Below, piece after piece: positions 1 to 6,934 of a stretch of 6,988 nt of DNA (positions are counted from its first letter, which is position 1; each line of letters opens with the position of its first letter). Below the pieces are notes generated by a model that made no database searches, was not told the origin of the DNA, and saw only the letters and a program-made list of their open reading frames with translations. Source of the stretch: Candidatus Cibiobacter qucibialis (GTDB taxonomy: Bacteria > Bacillota > Clostridia > Oscillospirales > Ruminococcaceae); assembly GCA_004000625.1 (NCBI GenBank), contig SAUS01000099.1:1-6988 (forward strand), in the 5' to 3' direction. A program made the translations under genes and the position numbers.

Positions 1-51
1 GTGTAGCACACGCCCCTTGGGTAGGGGCTATAAACTACTACTTTATAATAC

Positions 52-59
52 AAGGAGGT
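52..59 (+). promoter_or_regulatory. Ribosome binding site of the isomerase-fold gene
   Basis: AAGGAGGT sits 7-8 bases before the ATG at 67 and is nearly a perfect anti-Shine-Dalgarno match. It fixes the start of the first gene. The 50 bases before it are too short to show a promoter with confidence, and the transcript may begin upstream of the window. Confidence 0.85.
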
Positions 60-66
60 TTGCACA

Positions 67-921
67 ATGATCCGTATCGGCTGCCGTGCCCATGACTACG
101 GCAAACATACCCCCGTCCAACTAGCGCACATTCTGCACACTGCCGGGTATACTGGTGCGCAGCTGGCAATGCCGCGGGCGATTGAAGGCATTGACGATTT
201 TGCATCGGTCACAGATGCACAGCTTTCCGCAATTTTTCAGGCATTTGATGCCGAGGATATCGAAATCACCGTATTAAGCTGCTACATGGATTTGAGCGCG
301 CCCGATGAGCCCGCCCGCCTTGCCGGGGTAGAAAATGTAAAGCGCTGCCTGAGGTACGCAAAGCAGGTGGGTGCCAGAATGGTTGGCAGCGAGACTTCCT
401 GGACCGCCTTGTCCGATGAAGAAAAAGCCCTGCGCCGCCCGCTGATGCTGGACAGCCTGCAGCGCATTGCTGAAGAAGCTGTGCGGCTGGACGCAGTTTT
501 TGGCGTGGAGCCGGTGGCGATCCACCCCTTGTGCAGCCCGGAAATTTTGGCCGAGCTATTGCAGGCCGTGGATGCCCCGAATAATATAAAGGTCATTTTT
601 GACCCGGTAAATCTGTTTACCACAAAGGATGCCCAGAATGCAGCCTTCCAGGCAGAGCATTGGAAAAGCTGGCTGGCGGTCATTGGCAAGCAGCTGGGCG
701 CGATGCACTGTAAAGATTGCCGCATTGAACCCGATGGCACCAAAACGCTGGTCGGCCTTGGCAAGGGGCAGATGGACTATGCCCCCATTCTGGACTGGCT
801 GGCCCAATACGCACCCGAAACACCGCTGATCCGGGATGAAGTTATCCTGGAATGCGCCCCCGCAGATATAAAAATTTTGCATCAGATGCAGCAAAGCATT
901 GAAGAAAAACGCATGAAATAA
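67..921 (+). CDS. Sugar phosphate isomerase/epimerase-fold protein (AP endonuclease 2-like TIM barrel)
   Basis: This 284-residue cytoplasmic protein has the pattern of the xylose isomerase-like TIM barrel family (AP_endonuc_2), which includes sugar-phosphate isomerases, epimerases and hydroxypyruvate isomerase-like enzymes. Its length is normal for the family. Likely metal and active-site residues are Glu148 and His153 (GVEPVAIHP), Asp179 (IFDPVNLF), His214 with Lys216 and Asp217 (MHCKD), and Glu262 near the C-terminus. A GLGKGQMDY motif at 230-238 matches the usual loop after the sixth strand. The start is set by the AAGGAGGT 8 bases upstream. The stop is 14 bases before the next gene, so the two are probably co-transcribed and the substrate is probably a sugar released by the neighbouring GH105 hydrolase. 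The exact reaction cannot be read from the sequence. Related barrels also act on keto-sugars and myo-inositol derivatives. Confidence 0.85.
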   Translation: MIRIGCRAHDYGKHTPVQLAHILHTAGYTGAQLAMPRAIEGIDDFASVTDAQLSAIFQAFDAEDIEITVLSCYMDLSAPDEPARLAGVENVKRCLRYAKQVGARMVGSETSWTALSDEEKALRRPLMLDSLQRIAEEAVRLDAVFGVEPVAIHPLCSPEILAELLQAVDAPNNIKVIFDPVNLFTTKDAQNAAFQAEHWKSWLAVIGKQLGAMHCKDCRIEPDGTKTLVGLGKGQMDYAPILDWLAQYAPETPLIRDEVILECAPADIKILHQMQQSIEEKRMK

Positions 922-935
922 AAGGAGCAACGAAA

Positions 936-1985
936 ATGGCAAACCTGATTTTTGATAAGGTGCAGGTCGAAGCAACAATTGATAAGATCGTTGACCGCAC
1001 CATGCGCATGGATATGACCTGGGATTGGCCCTGCGGCGTGGCGTATTACGGCATCTGTGAGGCTTACGAAGTTACGAAAAATGAACGTTATTTGCAGCTG
1101 GTCAAGGACCGCGTGGATGAATATATTGAGCTGGGCCTGCCCCGCTGGACGGTCAATACCTGTTCGATGGGACATTGTCTGATCACGCTGTACCAGCACA
1201 CCGGCGACGAGAAGTATCTGAACATTGCCAAGAGCAAGGTGGAGTATCTGGAAAAAGAAGCCCTGCGCTTTGGCGACCATGTTTTACAGCACACGGTCTC
1301 CGTCAACAATGATTTTCCGGAGCAGGCATGGGCCGATACCCTGTTTATGGCAGGCTTTTTCCTTCTGCGCATGGGTGTGCTGCTGAAAGATGAACAGCTG
1401 ATTGATGACGCGCTGAACCAGTATTACTGGCATATCAAATATTTGCAGGACCCTGAAAGCGGGCTGTACTACCACGGCTATAACAATATTACCGGGGACC
1501 ACATGTCCGGCATCAAGTGGGGCCGCGCCAATGCCTGGGCCGCGTATACCATGTCTCAGGTGGGCATTCGCCTGCCGCAGTGCTACCTGTACCCCAAGTT
1601 TTTGGATGTTGTCGGCAGCCTGAACGACCAGCTTGCCGCACTTAAGCTTTACCAGACCGAAAACGGCCTGTGGCGCACCATTGTGGACGATGAAACTTCT
1701 TATGAGGAAGTCAGCGCCAGCGCCGGCATCGCTGCCGCCATGATCGCCAAGGGCAACCCGCTGCACATCAAGTACATCAATAAATCTATCCCCGGTATGC
1801 TGGCAAACGTCAGCCCGGATGGCCGCGTGCTGAATGTTTCCGGCGGCACCGCGGTTATGAAAGATGCCGACGGTTACCGCAGCATCAGCCGCGACTGGAT
1901 TCAGGGCTGGGGCCAGGGATTGGTTCTTGCGTTCTTCGCGGGTGTGCTGAACTATGACAATGTCCGTTCTGACGGTGCGCTGTAA
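936..1985 (+). CDS. GH88/GH105 unsaturated uronyl hydrolase (YteR-like)
   Basis: This 349-residue protein has the (alpha/alpha)6-barrel pattern of glycoside hydrolase family 105/88. These enzymes hydrate the vinyl ether of a 4,5-unsaturated uronic acid at the non-reducing end of oligosaccharides made by pectin or rhamnogalacturonan lyases, so the unsaturated sugar falls off. The visible core is WADTLFMAGFFL, where Asp134 matches the catalytic aspartate of the DTLFM motif. His180 (GLYYHGYN), Arg197 and Trp201 (KWGRANAW), and the SYEEVSASAG segment at 255-264 also fit. There is no signal peptide, so it acts in the cytoplasm on imported oligosaccharides. AAGGAG at 922-927 gives the start. It is the second gene of a short plus-strand unit and ends 17 bases before a strong stem-loop. 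Whether the preferred aglycone is rhamnose, galacturonate or another sugar is not determined. Confidence 0.9.
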   Translation: MANLIFDKVQVEATIDKIVDRTMRMDMTWDWPCGVAYYGICEAYEVTKNERYLQLVKDRVDEYIELGLPRWTVNTCSMGHCLITLYQHTGDEKYLNIAKSKVEYLEKEALRFGDHVLQHTVSVNNDFPEQAWADTLFMAGFFLLRMGVLLKDEQLIDDALNQYYWHIKYLQDPESGLYYHGYNNITGDHMSGIKWGRANAWAAYTMSQVGIRLPQCYLYPKFLDVVGSLNDQLAALKLYQTENGLWRTIVDDETSYEEVSASAGIAAAMIAKGNPLHIKYINKSIPGMLANVSPDGRVLNVSGGTAVMKDADGYRSISRDWIQGWGQGLVLAFFAGVLNYDNVRSDGAL

Positions 1986-2002
1986 AAACTTGTTCCTATA
2001 AT

Positions 2003-2045
2003 GAAATCCCGGTATGGTACACAGTTCGTACCATACCGGGATTTC
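2003..2045. terminator. Bidirectional stem-loop terminator between convergent units
   Basis: An 18-base arm at 2003-2020 pairs perfectly with 2028-2045 around a 7-base loop (ACAGTTC). The arms begin GAAATCCCGG and end CCGGGATTTC, so the outer AAAT/ATTT bases supply part of a U-tract for either strand. The stem lies 17 bases after the stop of the plus-strand GH105 gene and directly next to the stop of the minus-strand remnant, as expected for a terminator shared by two converging transcripts. The run of T after the stem is weak on both sides, so termination efficiency is uncertain. Confidence 0.85.
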
Positions 2046-2048
2046 TGC

Positions 2049-2451
2049 TTATTCAGCTGCGCTGTGGATATTCTGCAAGGTCAGCTCATCATACAAGGCC
2101 AGACGGATGCTCGCATCCTGCGGTAAAGTGCAATCCCTCAAGGTCACATCATGAATGGTATGCCTTGGTGTACGGAACCCTTCAATTTCGATGGGATTCA
2201 CCATGATCGCATCGCCGTTCCAGATACCCTGAGAGTGCAGGACACAATTTCTTTTTTGGTTATCTCAGAGCTTGGCGTAATAGGAATGCTCCGGCTGCAA
2301 ATCGGCCAGCATCCAGTGGGTTTATCACAGCCATCCGTTCATCATCCACGAAGAGATGATATTCAGCCTCTGCCCCCGCGGTATCGGGCTTATCCCAATA
2401 CAATTCAGCGGTATCTGCTATTGTCTGCGCCGCAAAATAAAGGTCTTACAT
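2049..2451 (-). pseudogene. Remnant of a GH28-type (polygalacturonase-like) gene, internally deleted
   Basis: Read on the minus strand, this region holds two protein-like segments with no intact frame. From 2451 the codons read ATG, TAA, then DLYFAAQTIADTAELYW and onward to YHLFVDDERMAVINP. After a one-base frame change it continues as THWMLADLQPEHSYYAKL. Together these resemble the N-terminal fibronectin-III-like domain of bacterial GH28 pectinases. A TGA follows, and the same frame then runs NCVLHSQGIWNGDAIMVNP to an end at HSAAE and TAA at 2049. The last part, with IHDVTLRDC and IRLALYDELTLQNI, has the spacing of beta-helix rungs as at a GH28 C-terminus. About 134 codons remain, against roughly 450-520 for the family, so the catalytic middle is gone. 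The remnant starts 11 bases after the GH105 stop, so it was once the last gene of this operon. The family assignment is from pattern only. Confidence 0.65.
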
Positions 2452-2462
2452 TTGGGCACATC

Positions 2463-3557
2463 TCATCTGTTTTGCGCACAAACATTCTCTGCCACCTGCA
2501 GTTCGGTACACATCAGCAGGAAAGCACCAACACCGTGCAGGTCATTTGTGACGCAGGGACGGTCACAGTAGAACTGATAGCTGCCAACACCAGTTCCGAT
2601 GCAGACATGACCGATCTGGATATCCTCACCCTGCCATTCCAGGCTGTTCACAACGCCGTCAAAGGCACGTTTTGCAGCATCAATCGCCTCAGCGCTCATC
2701 AGTCCGGTGCGGGCAGCGCGAGCCAGCGCCGCGGCATATAGGCAAGAGCAGGAATTTTCCAGCCAGTTACCGGGCTGATCGCCTTTGTTCACAACCTGAT
2801 ACCAGCGGCCATCCGCACTCTGATAGCGCAAAAGGCTGGTCAGCAGGTCGCGCACATACTGTTCCAAAGCGGCGCGGCGTTCATCATCCGGGTCCATCTG
2901 TGCCAGCACATCCTGAATGGCCACCGGCACCCAGCCAATGCTGCGGCCCCAGAATTCCGGTGCAAGCCCGGTTTCGGGGTTGCACCAATCTGCCTTGCGG
3001 CTCTCGTCCCAGGCGTGATACCACAGCCCGGTCTTGGCATCGCGGGTGTGCTCCCGCATCAAGCGAATCTCGTTGACAACCAAATCCGTCCATTCCGGAC
3101 GGTCAAAGCGGCGGGCATACTCCGCGATGAACGGGCAGACCATATACAAGCCGTCCAGCCACATCTGGTTCGACGAGCCGCAGGTGTGCCAGAAACCGCC
3201 GCACTGGCAGCGTGGAATATCCTGCACCTGGGCGGCAACGCTTTCGATACAGCGGCGGTAGAATTCATCCCCGGTTGCATCGTACAGGGGGTACAGCAAA
3301 ATGCCGGCCTGGATATCGTCAAGGTCAGCGCGCTTGTACTGTTTAACTTTTCCGCTTTCGTCAAAAACGGCGTGGACCCAGCTTGCGGCATAGTCCAGGT
3401 ACTTCTGTTCCCCGGTCAGCTGCCAGGTTTTCAGCACCCCGGAAAGAAAAACGCCTTGGTGATAATAGAAATGGCCTTTCGGCGGCAGGTCGGCAGCAGC
3501 AAACTTGCGCATCATTGTATCGCAGGCGGCGCGGGCATAAAACAGTGTTGTTTCCAT
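2463..3557 (-). CDS. GH105 unsaturated rhamnogalacturonyl hydrolase (YesR/YteR-like)
   Basis: This 364-residue protein is a second family 105 hydrolase, clearly different in sequence from the one at 936-1985. It would release unsaturated galacturonate from rhamnogalacturonan-derived oligosaccharides in the cytoplasm. Visible features are HFYYHQGVFLSG (29-40), QMWLDGLYM with likely catalytic Asp135, His181 in GLWYHAWDES, Arg205 and Trp209 in FWGRSIGW, NWLENSCSCLYAAALARA at 264-281, and the C-terminal NDLHGVGAFLLM typical of this group. The frame stays open upstream to a TTG at 3584, but the ATG at 3557 is preferred because AAAAGGAC stands just before it. A GH3 gene lies upstream on the same strand and a broken pectinase remnant follows 11 bases downstream. 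The 5' leader is largely replaced by a MITE-like insertion ending 44 bases before the ATG, so its expression may no longer depend only on the GH3 promoter. Confidence 0.92.
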   Translation of the reverse strand: METTLFYARAACDTMMRKFAAADLPPKGHFYYHQGVFLSGVLKTWQLTGEQKYLDYAASWVHAVFDESGKVKQYKRADLDDIQAGILLYPLYDATGDEFYRRCIESVAAQVQDIPRCQCGGFWHTCGSSNQMWLDGLYMVCPFIAEYARRFDRPEWTDLVVNEIRLMREHTRDAKTGLWYHAWDESRKADWCNPETGLAPEFWGRSIGWVPVAIQDVLAQMDPDDERRAALEQYVRDLLTSLLRYQSADGRWYQVVNKGDQPGNWLENSCSCLYAAALARAARTGLMSAEAIDAAKRAFDGVVNSLEWQGEDIQIGHVCIGTGVGSYQFYCDRPCVTNDLHGVGAFLLMCTELQVAENVCAQNR

Positions 3558-3562
3558 TTTTT

Positions 3563-3570
3563 GTCCTTTT
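3563..3570 (-). promoter_or_regulatory. Ribosome binding site that sets the GH105 start
   Basis: On the minus strand AAAAGGAC ends 5 bases before the ATG at 3557. The alternative in-frame TTG at 3584 has only a GGAG three bases away, which is too close, so the ATG is chosen. Confidence 0.75.
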
Positions 3571-3601
3571 TGATGTACGTACAATTACTCCGTATACCTG
3601 A

Positions 3602-3618
3602 GGCAACACCGCATAATT
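3602..3618 (+). repeat. Left terminal inverted repeat of the MITE
   Basis: The 17-base end GGCAACACCGCATAATT is preceded by CTGA. It pairs with the right end at 3869-3885, with one mismatch (T against C at position 14). Confidence 0.85.
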
Positions 3619-3868
3619 CTAAGTGCCGATACGGCGAGCGAGGTGCGGCAGATGGCAAGCCAAAAGCGCAGATAATACTGGATGCTGCAAAGGTGAGCGC
3701 CGCCAGTGGCGGAAACAGCGAACCGAAGCAGGGGCAGCGGTCGCAGAGTGCGAGGGGCTTTTGCCCCCGAAGCACGATGCGGGTACCGCAACCCGACATT
3801 ATCGAGCATTTTGGCAACGCAGATGCCGTGCCACAGCTGCCGGAGCGGTGCTTAAGCCGCAAGGCGGG

Positions 3869-3885
3869 AATTGTGCGGTGTTGCC
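3869..3885 (-). repeat. Right terminal inverted repeat of the MITE
   Basis: AATTGTGCGGTGTTGCC is the reverse complement of the left end with one mismatch. It is followed at once by CTGA, the second copy of the putative target duplication. Confidence 0.85.
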
Positions 3886-3913
3886 CTGATATATTCGAGA
3901 TTGTTTGTCAATG

Positions 3914-6673
3914 TCATGACAGCAGATCCAGCGTCACGGCATCCAACTCCATACCACTTTGACCGAAGTAGAAACGCAGGTAGAAAACTTCCCCCGCGTC
4001 AACGGCAGGCAGCGCCGCCGTAAACTCGCACCAGTCGGTCTGTGCGCCCGTGATGGTAATGGTTTTCACAAACACCCGTCCCGCAAAAATCGAAACCGGG
4101 ATCTGGGCCAGTGGGCTGTTGCCCGGCATTGCGCGGCAGCGCAGATGCAGCGTGTATGCGCCGCCCTGCTCAACCATCACACAAAACGCAGTGGTGCGGC
4201 GGTAACCATTATCAATCGCGGCCGGGTCAATGCTTACGCCTCCATGTAATGTCAGGGGTTGGCCGTTCTGCGCCGCCTGCTGCATATCCTGCTCGGCCAT
4301 CGCTTCCAACTGGGCATCCAACGCCGTGGTGCGGCCAATGCTGCGGCGGAACGCAGTTGTTTGCAGCAAAAAGCGGCAGATATTCGCTGCGCTGCGCTGC
4401 AGCTCGCCCCGGATCAGCCGTCCCTCTGTCAAAGCAACGGCCAGATCATCGCTGCCGGAGTTATGCTCCGGGTCCGTCACAACCATGAACACATCATTCT
4501 GGGCGCGAACCATCGCAGTCACATGCTTGGTGCTGCCTGCGCCGTTGCGGTCATTGCCCTCGGCCCACCAGTCACTCATCACAATGCCGGTGTAACACCA
4601 TTGGCCGCGCAAAATTGTTGTAACAAGGTCATAATTGCTGGCCGTCCAGTAACCGTTCAGCGGGTTATAGGATGTCATAATGGAGCGGGCATGCCCCTCT
4701 TTGACGGCAATTTCAAAACCGCGCAGATAGATTTCCCGCAAAGCACGTTCCGATACAACCGATTCAACGAAGTGACGCCGGTGCTCCTGATTGTTCGTTG
4801 CAAAATGTTTGATGGTTCCGGTTACACCCCAGCGGTGCATCCCGCGCAGCTGAGCACAGGCCATTTTGCCGGTCAGCAGCGGATCTTCCGAGAAATACTC
4901 GAAATTGCGGCCGTTCAGCGGATGGCGGTGAATGTTGATGCCTGGGCCAAGCAGCGTATCCACATGGTTTTTGCGCAGCTCCAGCCCTTCCATCGAGTAG
5001 AGTTCCTCGCTTAATCCCTCGTTGAAAGTCGCGGCCAGGCAGGTGCCATTAGGCATGGCAAAAGCAACGGTGCCGCAGTCCATACGGATACCGCTCGGCC
5101 CGTCCGAACAGCAGGCGGCAGGCAGCCCATAGCGCTGCAAAGCATCGCTGACGCCTCCGATTGCCCCAGCTGTCCCCGGCGTAACGCGCGGAGAGTTCAT
5201 CCCCTCGCCCCGGACAATGGTGCAAAGCTCCTCATCGCTGAACTGTGCCACAAAGTCTGCCATCGCAGTGGTACCATCGGCCACATCCCGCAGGCGGATG
5301 CCTTTGTCGCCAGTCTGGAGCCATTCCCGCGGCAGGCGGGCGGCGCGGCGGGGCTCGGGCCGTTCTTCCTCGGTGGGCACGGGTTCCCATGCTGGGGTTC
5401 CATCCGCACCAGGGCGCAGGCGTTCAAAGGCTACAGCCGGAGCAGCTGCAGATTCCAACTGTTCCACCACCATCAACGGTAGTGTGACCGTAAAAGCTTC
5501 TTCCGCACTTCGCACATCGGTGCCAAGGCTGAAGCGATACTCGCCTGCTTCCAGCACAAAGGCAGACTTGTGCCCGGTCACACCGCTGTCATCATAGCTG
5601 GCAAAGTTACGCCACGGGGCTTTCAGTGTCAGGGTCTGGCTCTCCCCATGGGCCAGCGTTCTGGTTTTTGCAAAGGCGCACAGCACTTTGGACGGTTTCC
5701 CCAGCCGCCCCTGCGGCGCGGTGCAGTAGAGCTGCACAACTTCCTTGCCGGGGCAGCTGCCGGTATTTTGGACGGCAGCAAAGGCGGTAATGCCATCGGC
5801 TGTTTCATCTGCACTCAACAGCCGAACTTCAAATTTTGTATAGGAAAGGCCAAAGCCAAAGGGATAAAGCACCTTTCCCGGTGCAAACGTTTCAAAATAG
5901 CGGTAGCCAACGTAAATATCTTCGGCATAGATGTTGCGGTCATCCGCCCCGTAATGGTCAGCCGCCGGATAATCTGCCGGGGTGCAGGCGATGGTATCGG
6001 GCAGTTTGCCGCAGGGGTTGACGGTACCGTTCAGCACATCCAGCACACCGCGGCAGCCTTCCTGCCCGCCCTGCCAGATGTACGCCACCGCGCCGGGGTT
6101 GTATCGCATGACCCACTGCATATCAATGATATTGCCAACATTCAGCAGCACCACAGATTTTTTGAAATGACGGCAAACCAGCGCCAGCATATTTTCCTCG
6201 CCCTCGGTCAGCAGAAAGCTGCCGGGAGTATTGCTATTGTCCTGGTCTTCCCCTGCCGTGCGACCAATGACAATAAACGCCGTTTCGGCACGCTGGGCCG
6301 CAGCGCGGACAAAGTCTTCATCCAGCGGCATTTCCGGCTGAAACCACGGTTCCTGTGCCCAGCCGGTTCCCATCTCGTAAGGGTGTTCCGCCATCCATGC
6401 TGCATAGCGGGCCTGCACCTCGGCATCCAGCTGGTAGCCGTCCGGACCGCCCAGCACTTCGGGCAGGTTCGGCACATGGGCGGTGTTCACCAGCCCGCCG
6501 GACCCTGTGCCGCTTTGGTAGTAGTGAAATTGCGCGTACCCAAATAAAGCCGCTCTGCCGCCGGAAGCCAGTGGTAAGACAGCCTCATTTTTCAGCAGAA
6601 CAATACCCTCTGCCACAGCCTGGCGAGCCAGCGCTGCATAACGGGACATTTCCAACATTGTATTTTTCATCAT
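3914..6673 (-). CDS. Domain-permuted GH3 beta-glycosidase with C-terminal beta-sandwich
   Basis: This 919-residue cytoplasmic enzyme belongs to glycoside hydrolase family 3, with the domains in the reversed order known from Ruminococcus albus and Butyrivibrio beta-glucosidases. The GH3 C-terminal domain comes first (about 15-285). It carries Glu251 in NIYAEDIYVGYRYF, the expected acid/base position. A fibronectin-III-like domain follows (about 300-400), then a Pro/Glu-rich linker (about 425-445). The catalytic TIM barrel comes next (about 470-775), with GRNFEYFSEDP at 588-598, KHFATNNQE at 622-630 and the likely nucleophile Asp701 in IVMSDWW. Residues about 800-919 form an extra strand-rich domain that resembles a carbohydrate-binding module. 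The frame extends to a GTG at 6715, but that codon has no ribosome binding site, while GGAG lies 7 bases before the ATG at 6673. The sugar removed (glucose, xylose, galactose or arabinose) cannot be told. The context suggests trimming of pectin side chains. Confidence 0.93.
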   Translation of the reverse strand: MMKNTMLEMSRYAALARQAVAEGIVLLKNEAVLPLASGGRAALFGYAQFHYYQSGTGSGGLVNTAHVPNLPEVLGGPDGYQLDAEVQARYAAWMAEHPYEMGTGWAQEPWFQPEMPLDEDFVRAAAQRAETAFIVIGRTAGEDQDNSNTPGSFLLTEGEENMLALVCRHFKKSVVLLNVGNIIDMQWVMRYNPGAVAYIWQGGQEGCRGVLDVLNGTVNPCGKLPDTIACTPADYPAADHYGADDRNIYAEDIYVGYRYFETFAPGKVLYPFGFGLSYTKFEVRLLSADETADGITAFAAVQNTGSCPGKEVVQLYCTAPQGRLGKPSKVLCAFAKTRTLAHGESQTLTLKAPWRNFASYDDSGVTGHKSAFVLEAGEYRFSLGTDVRSAEEAFTVTLPLMVVEQLESAAAPAVAFERLRPGADGTPAWEPVPTEEERPEPRRAARLPREWLQTGDKGIRLRDVADGTTAMADFVAQFSDEELCTIVRGEGMNSPRVTPGTAGAIGGVSDALQRYGLPAACCSDGPSGIRMDCGTVAFAMPNGTCLAATFNEGLSEELYSMEGLELRKNHVDTLLGPGINIHRHPLNGRNFEYFSEDPLLTGKMACAQLRGMHRWGVTGTIKHFATNNQEHRRHFVESVVSERALREIYLRGFEIAVKEGHARSIMTSYNPLNGYWTASNYDLVTTILRGQWCYTGIVMSDWWAEGNDRNGAGSTKHVTAMVRAQNDVFMVVTDPEHNSGSDDLAVALTEGRLIRGELQRSAANICRFLLQTTAFRRSIGRTTALDAQLEAMAEQDMQQAAQNGQPLTLHGGVSIDPAAIDNGYRRTTAFCVMVEQGGAYTLHLRCRAMPGNSPLAQIPVSIFAGRVFVKTITITGAQTDWCEFTAALPAVDAGEVFYLRFYFGQSGMELDAVTLDLLS

Positions 6674-6680
6674 ATTGAAA

Positions 6681-6684
6681 CTCC
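6681..6684 (-). promoter_or_regulatory. Ribosome binding site that sets the GH3 start
   Basis: GGAG on the minus strand lies 7 bases before the ATG-ATG pair beginning at 6673. The upstream GTG at 6715 has only AT-rich promoter-like sequence before it, so the shorter protein is favoured. Confidence 0.7.
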
Positions 6685-6723
6685 GATCCTGATGGATTGT
6701 AAATTCCAGCGCCACACTTAGTT

Positions 6724-6751
6724 ATAATACATTATTTTCAGGATTTAGCAA
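6724..6751 (-). promoter_or_regulatory. Probable sigma-A promoter for the GH3 operon
   Basis: On the minus strand TTGCTA (6751-6746) and TATTAT (6729-6724) are separated by 16 bases. Transcription would begin near 6717 and leave a leader of about 43 bases before the ATG at 6673. The region is AT-rich in contrast to the genes. A shifted -10 (TATAAC, three bases further on) is also possible. Confidence 0.5.
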
Positions 6752-6771
6752 GAGGTTCCTACGCGAGAAAG

Positions 6772-6810
6772 AAAGTTTTATTTGTCTTTGAAAAAAGTAA
6801 AAAGTTTTAT
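6772..6810. repeat. Pair of direct 10-mers upstream of the GH3 promoter
   Basis: AAAGTTTTAT occurs at 6772-6781 and again at 6801-6810, 29 bases apart. A partial third copy (AAAGTTT) is at 6819-6825. They lie roughly 20 and 50 bases upstream of the proposed -35, where an activator such as an AraC-type protein could bind. The tract is AT-rich, so chance repetition is possible. The rest of 6811-6934 shows nothing else convincing. Confidence 0.3.
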
Positions 6811-6934
6811 GAAGCCAGAAAGTTTCTATTCGCCATTCTTTGAACTGTTTTCTTTTTGCGGCCGAGTTTGTATGCGAGGCAAAGCAAATCGGGATCAGAG
6901 TTTTTTCTTGGAACAGGGTTCAGAAAATTTCCAA

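Larger units (their letters stand above)
3602..3885. mobile_element. MITE-like non-autonomous element with terminal inverted repeats and 4-bp target duplication
   Basis: The 284-bp element begins GGCAACACCGCATAATT (3602-3618). Its other end (3869-3885) reads, in reverse complement, GGCAACACCGCACAATT, a 16/17 match. CTGA at 3598-3601 is repeated at 3886-3889 immediately outside the ends, as expected for a target-site duplication. The inside is GC-rich and structured, for example GGGGC-TTTT-GCCCC at 3754-3767 and CCGCC-AGT-GGCGG near 3705. No transposase is encoded. Frames are open on both strands, including 88 codons on the plus strand from 3623, but they have no ribosome binding site and look like by-products of composition. 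The first 54 bases recur at 6935-6988. The element fills the gap between the GH3 stop and the GH105 ribosome binding site. I have a loose memory of such repeats in Faecalibacterium-like genomes. Confidence 0.85.

Noticed and set aside
12..28. GCCCCT/AGGGGC hairpin at the window start as a terminator of an upstream gene
   Set aside because: The stem is only 6 bp and no T-run follows it. The upstream gene, if any, is out of view.
29..49. TATAAA at 29-34 and TATAAT at 44-49 as a promoter for the first gene
   Set aside because: The second lies only two bases before the ribosome binding site, which would leave almost no leader. The first has no convincing -35 in the bases available.
2151..2741. 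A 196-codon plus-strand open frame across the remnant and the GH105 3' end
   Set aside because: Its residues show no recognisable motif, and it overlaps the certain C-terminus of the GH105 gene. The minus strand explains the region better.
3623..3889. An 88-codon plus-strand open frame covering most of the MITE
   Set aside because: It is rich in Arg and Ala as expected from GC-rich noncoding DNA, has no ribosome binding site, ends just past the right inverted repeat, and competes with open frames on the other strand.
4259..5014. A 251-codon plus-strand open frame opposite the GH3 gene, and similar long ones at 3015-3962 and 5570-6547
   Set aside because: They are antisense shadows of strong GH3 and GH105 genes, with no family motifs and no ribosome binding sites.
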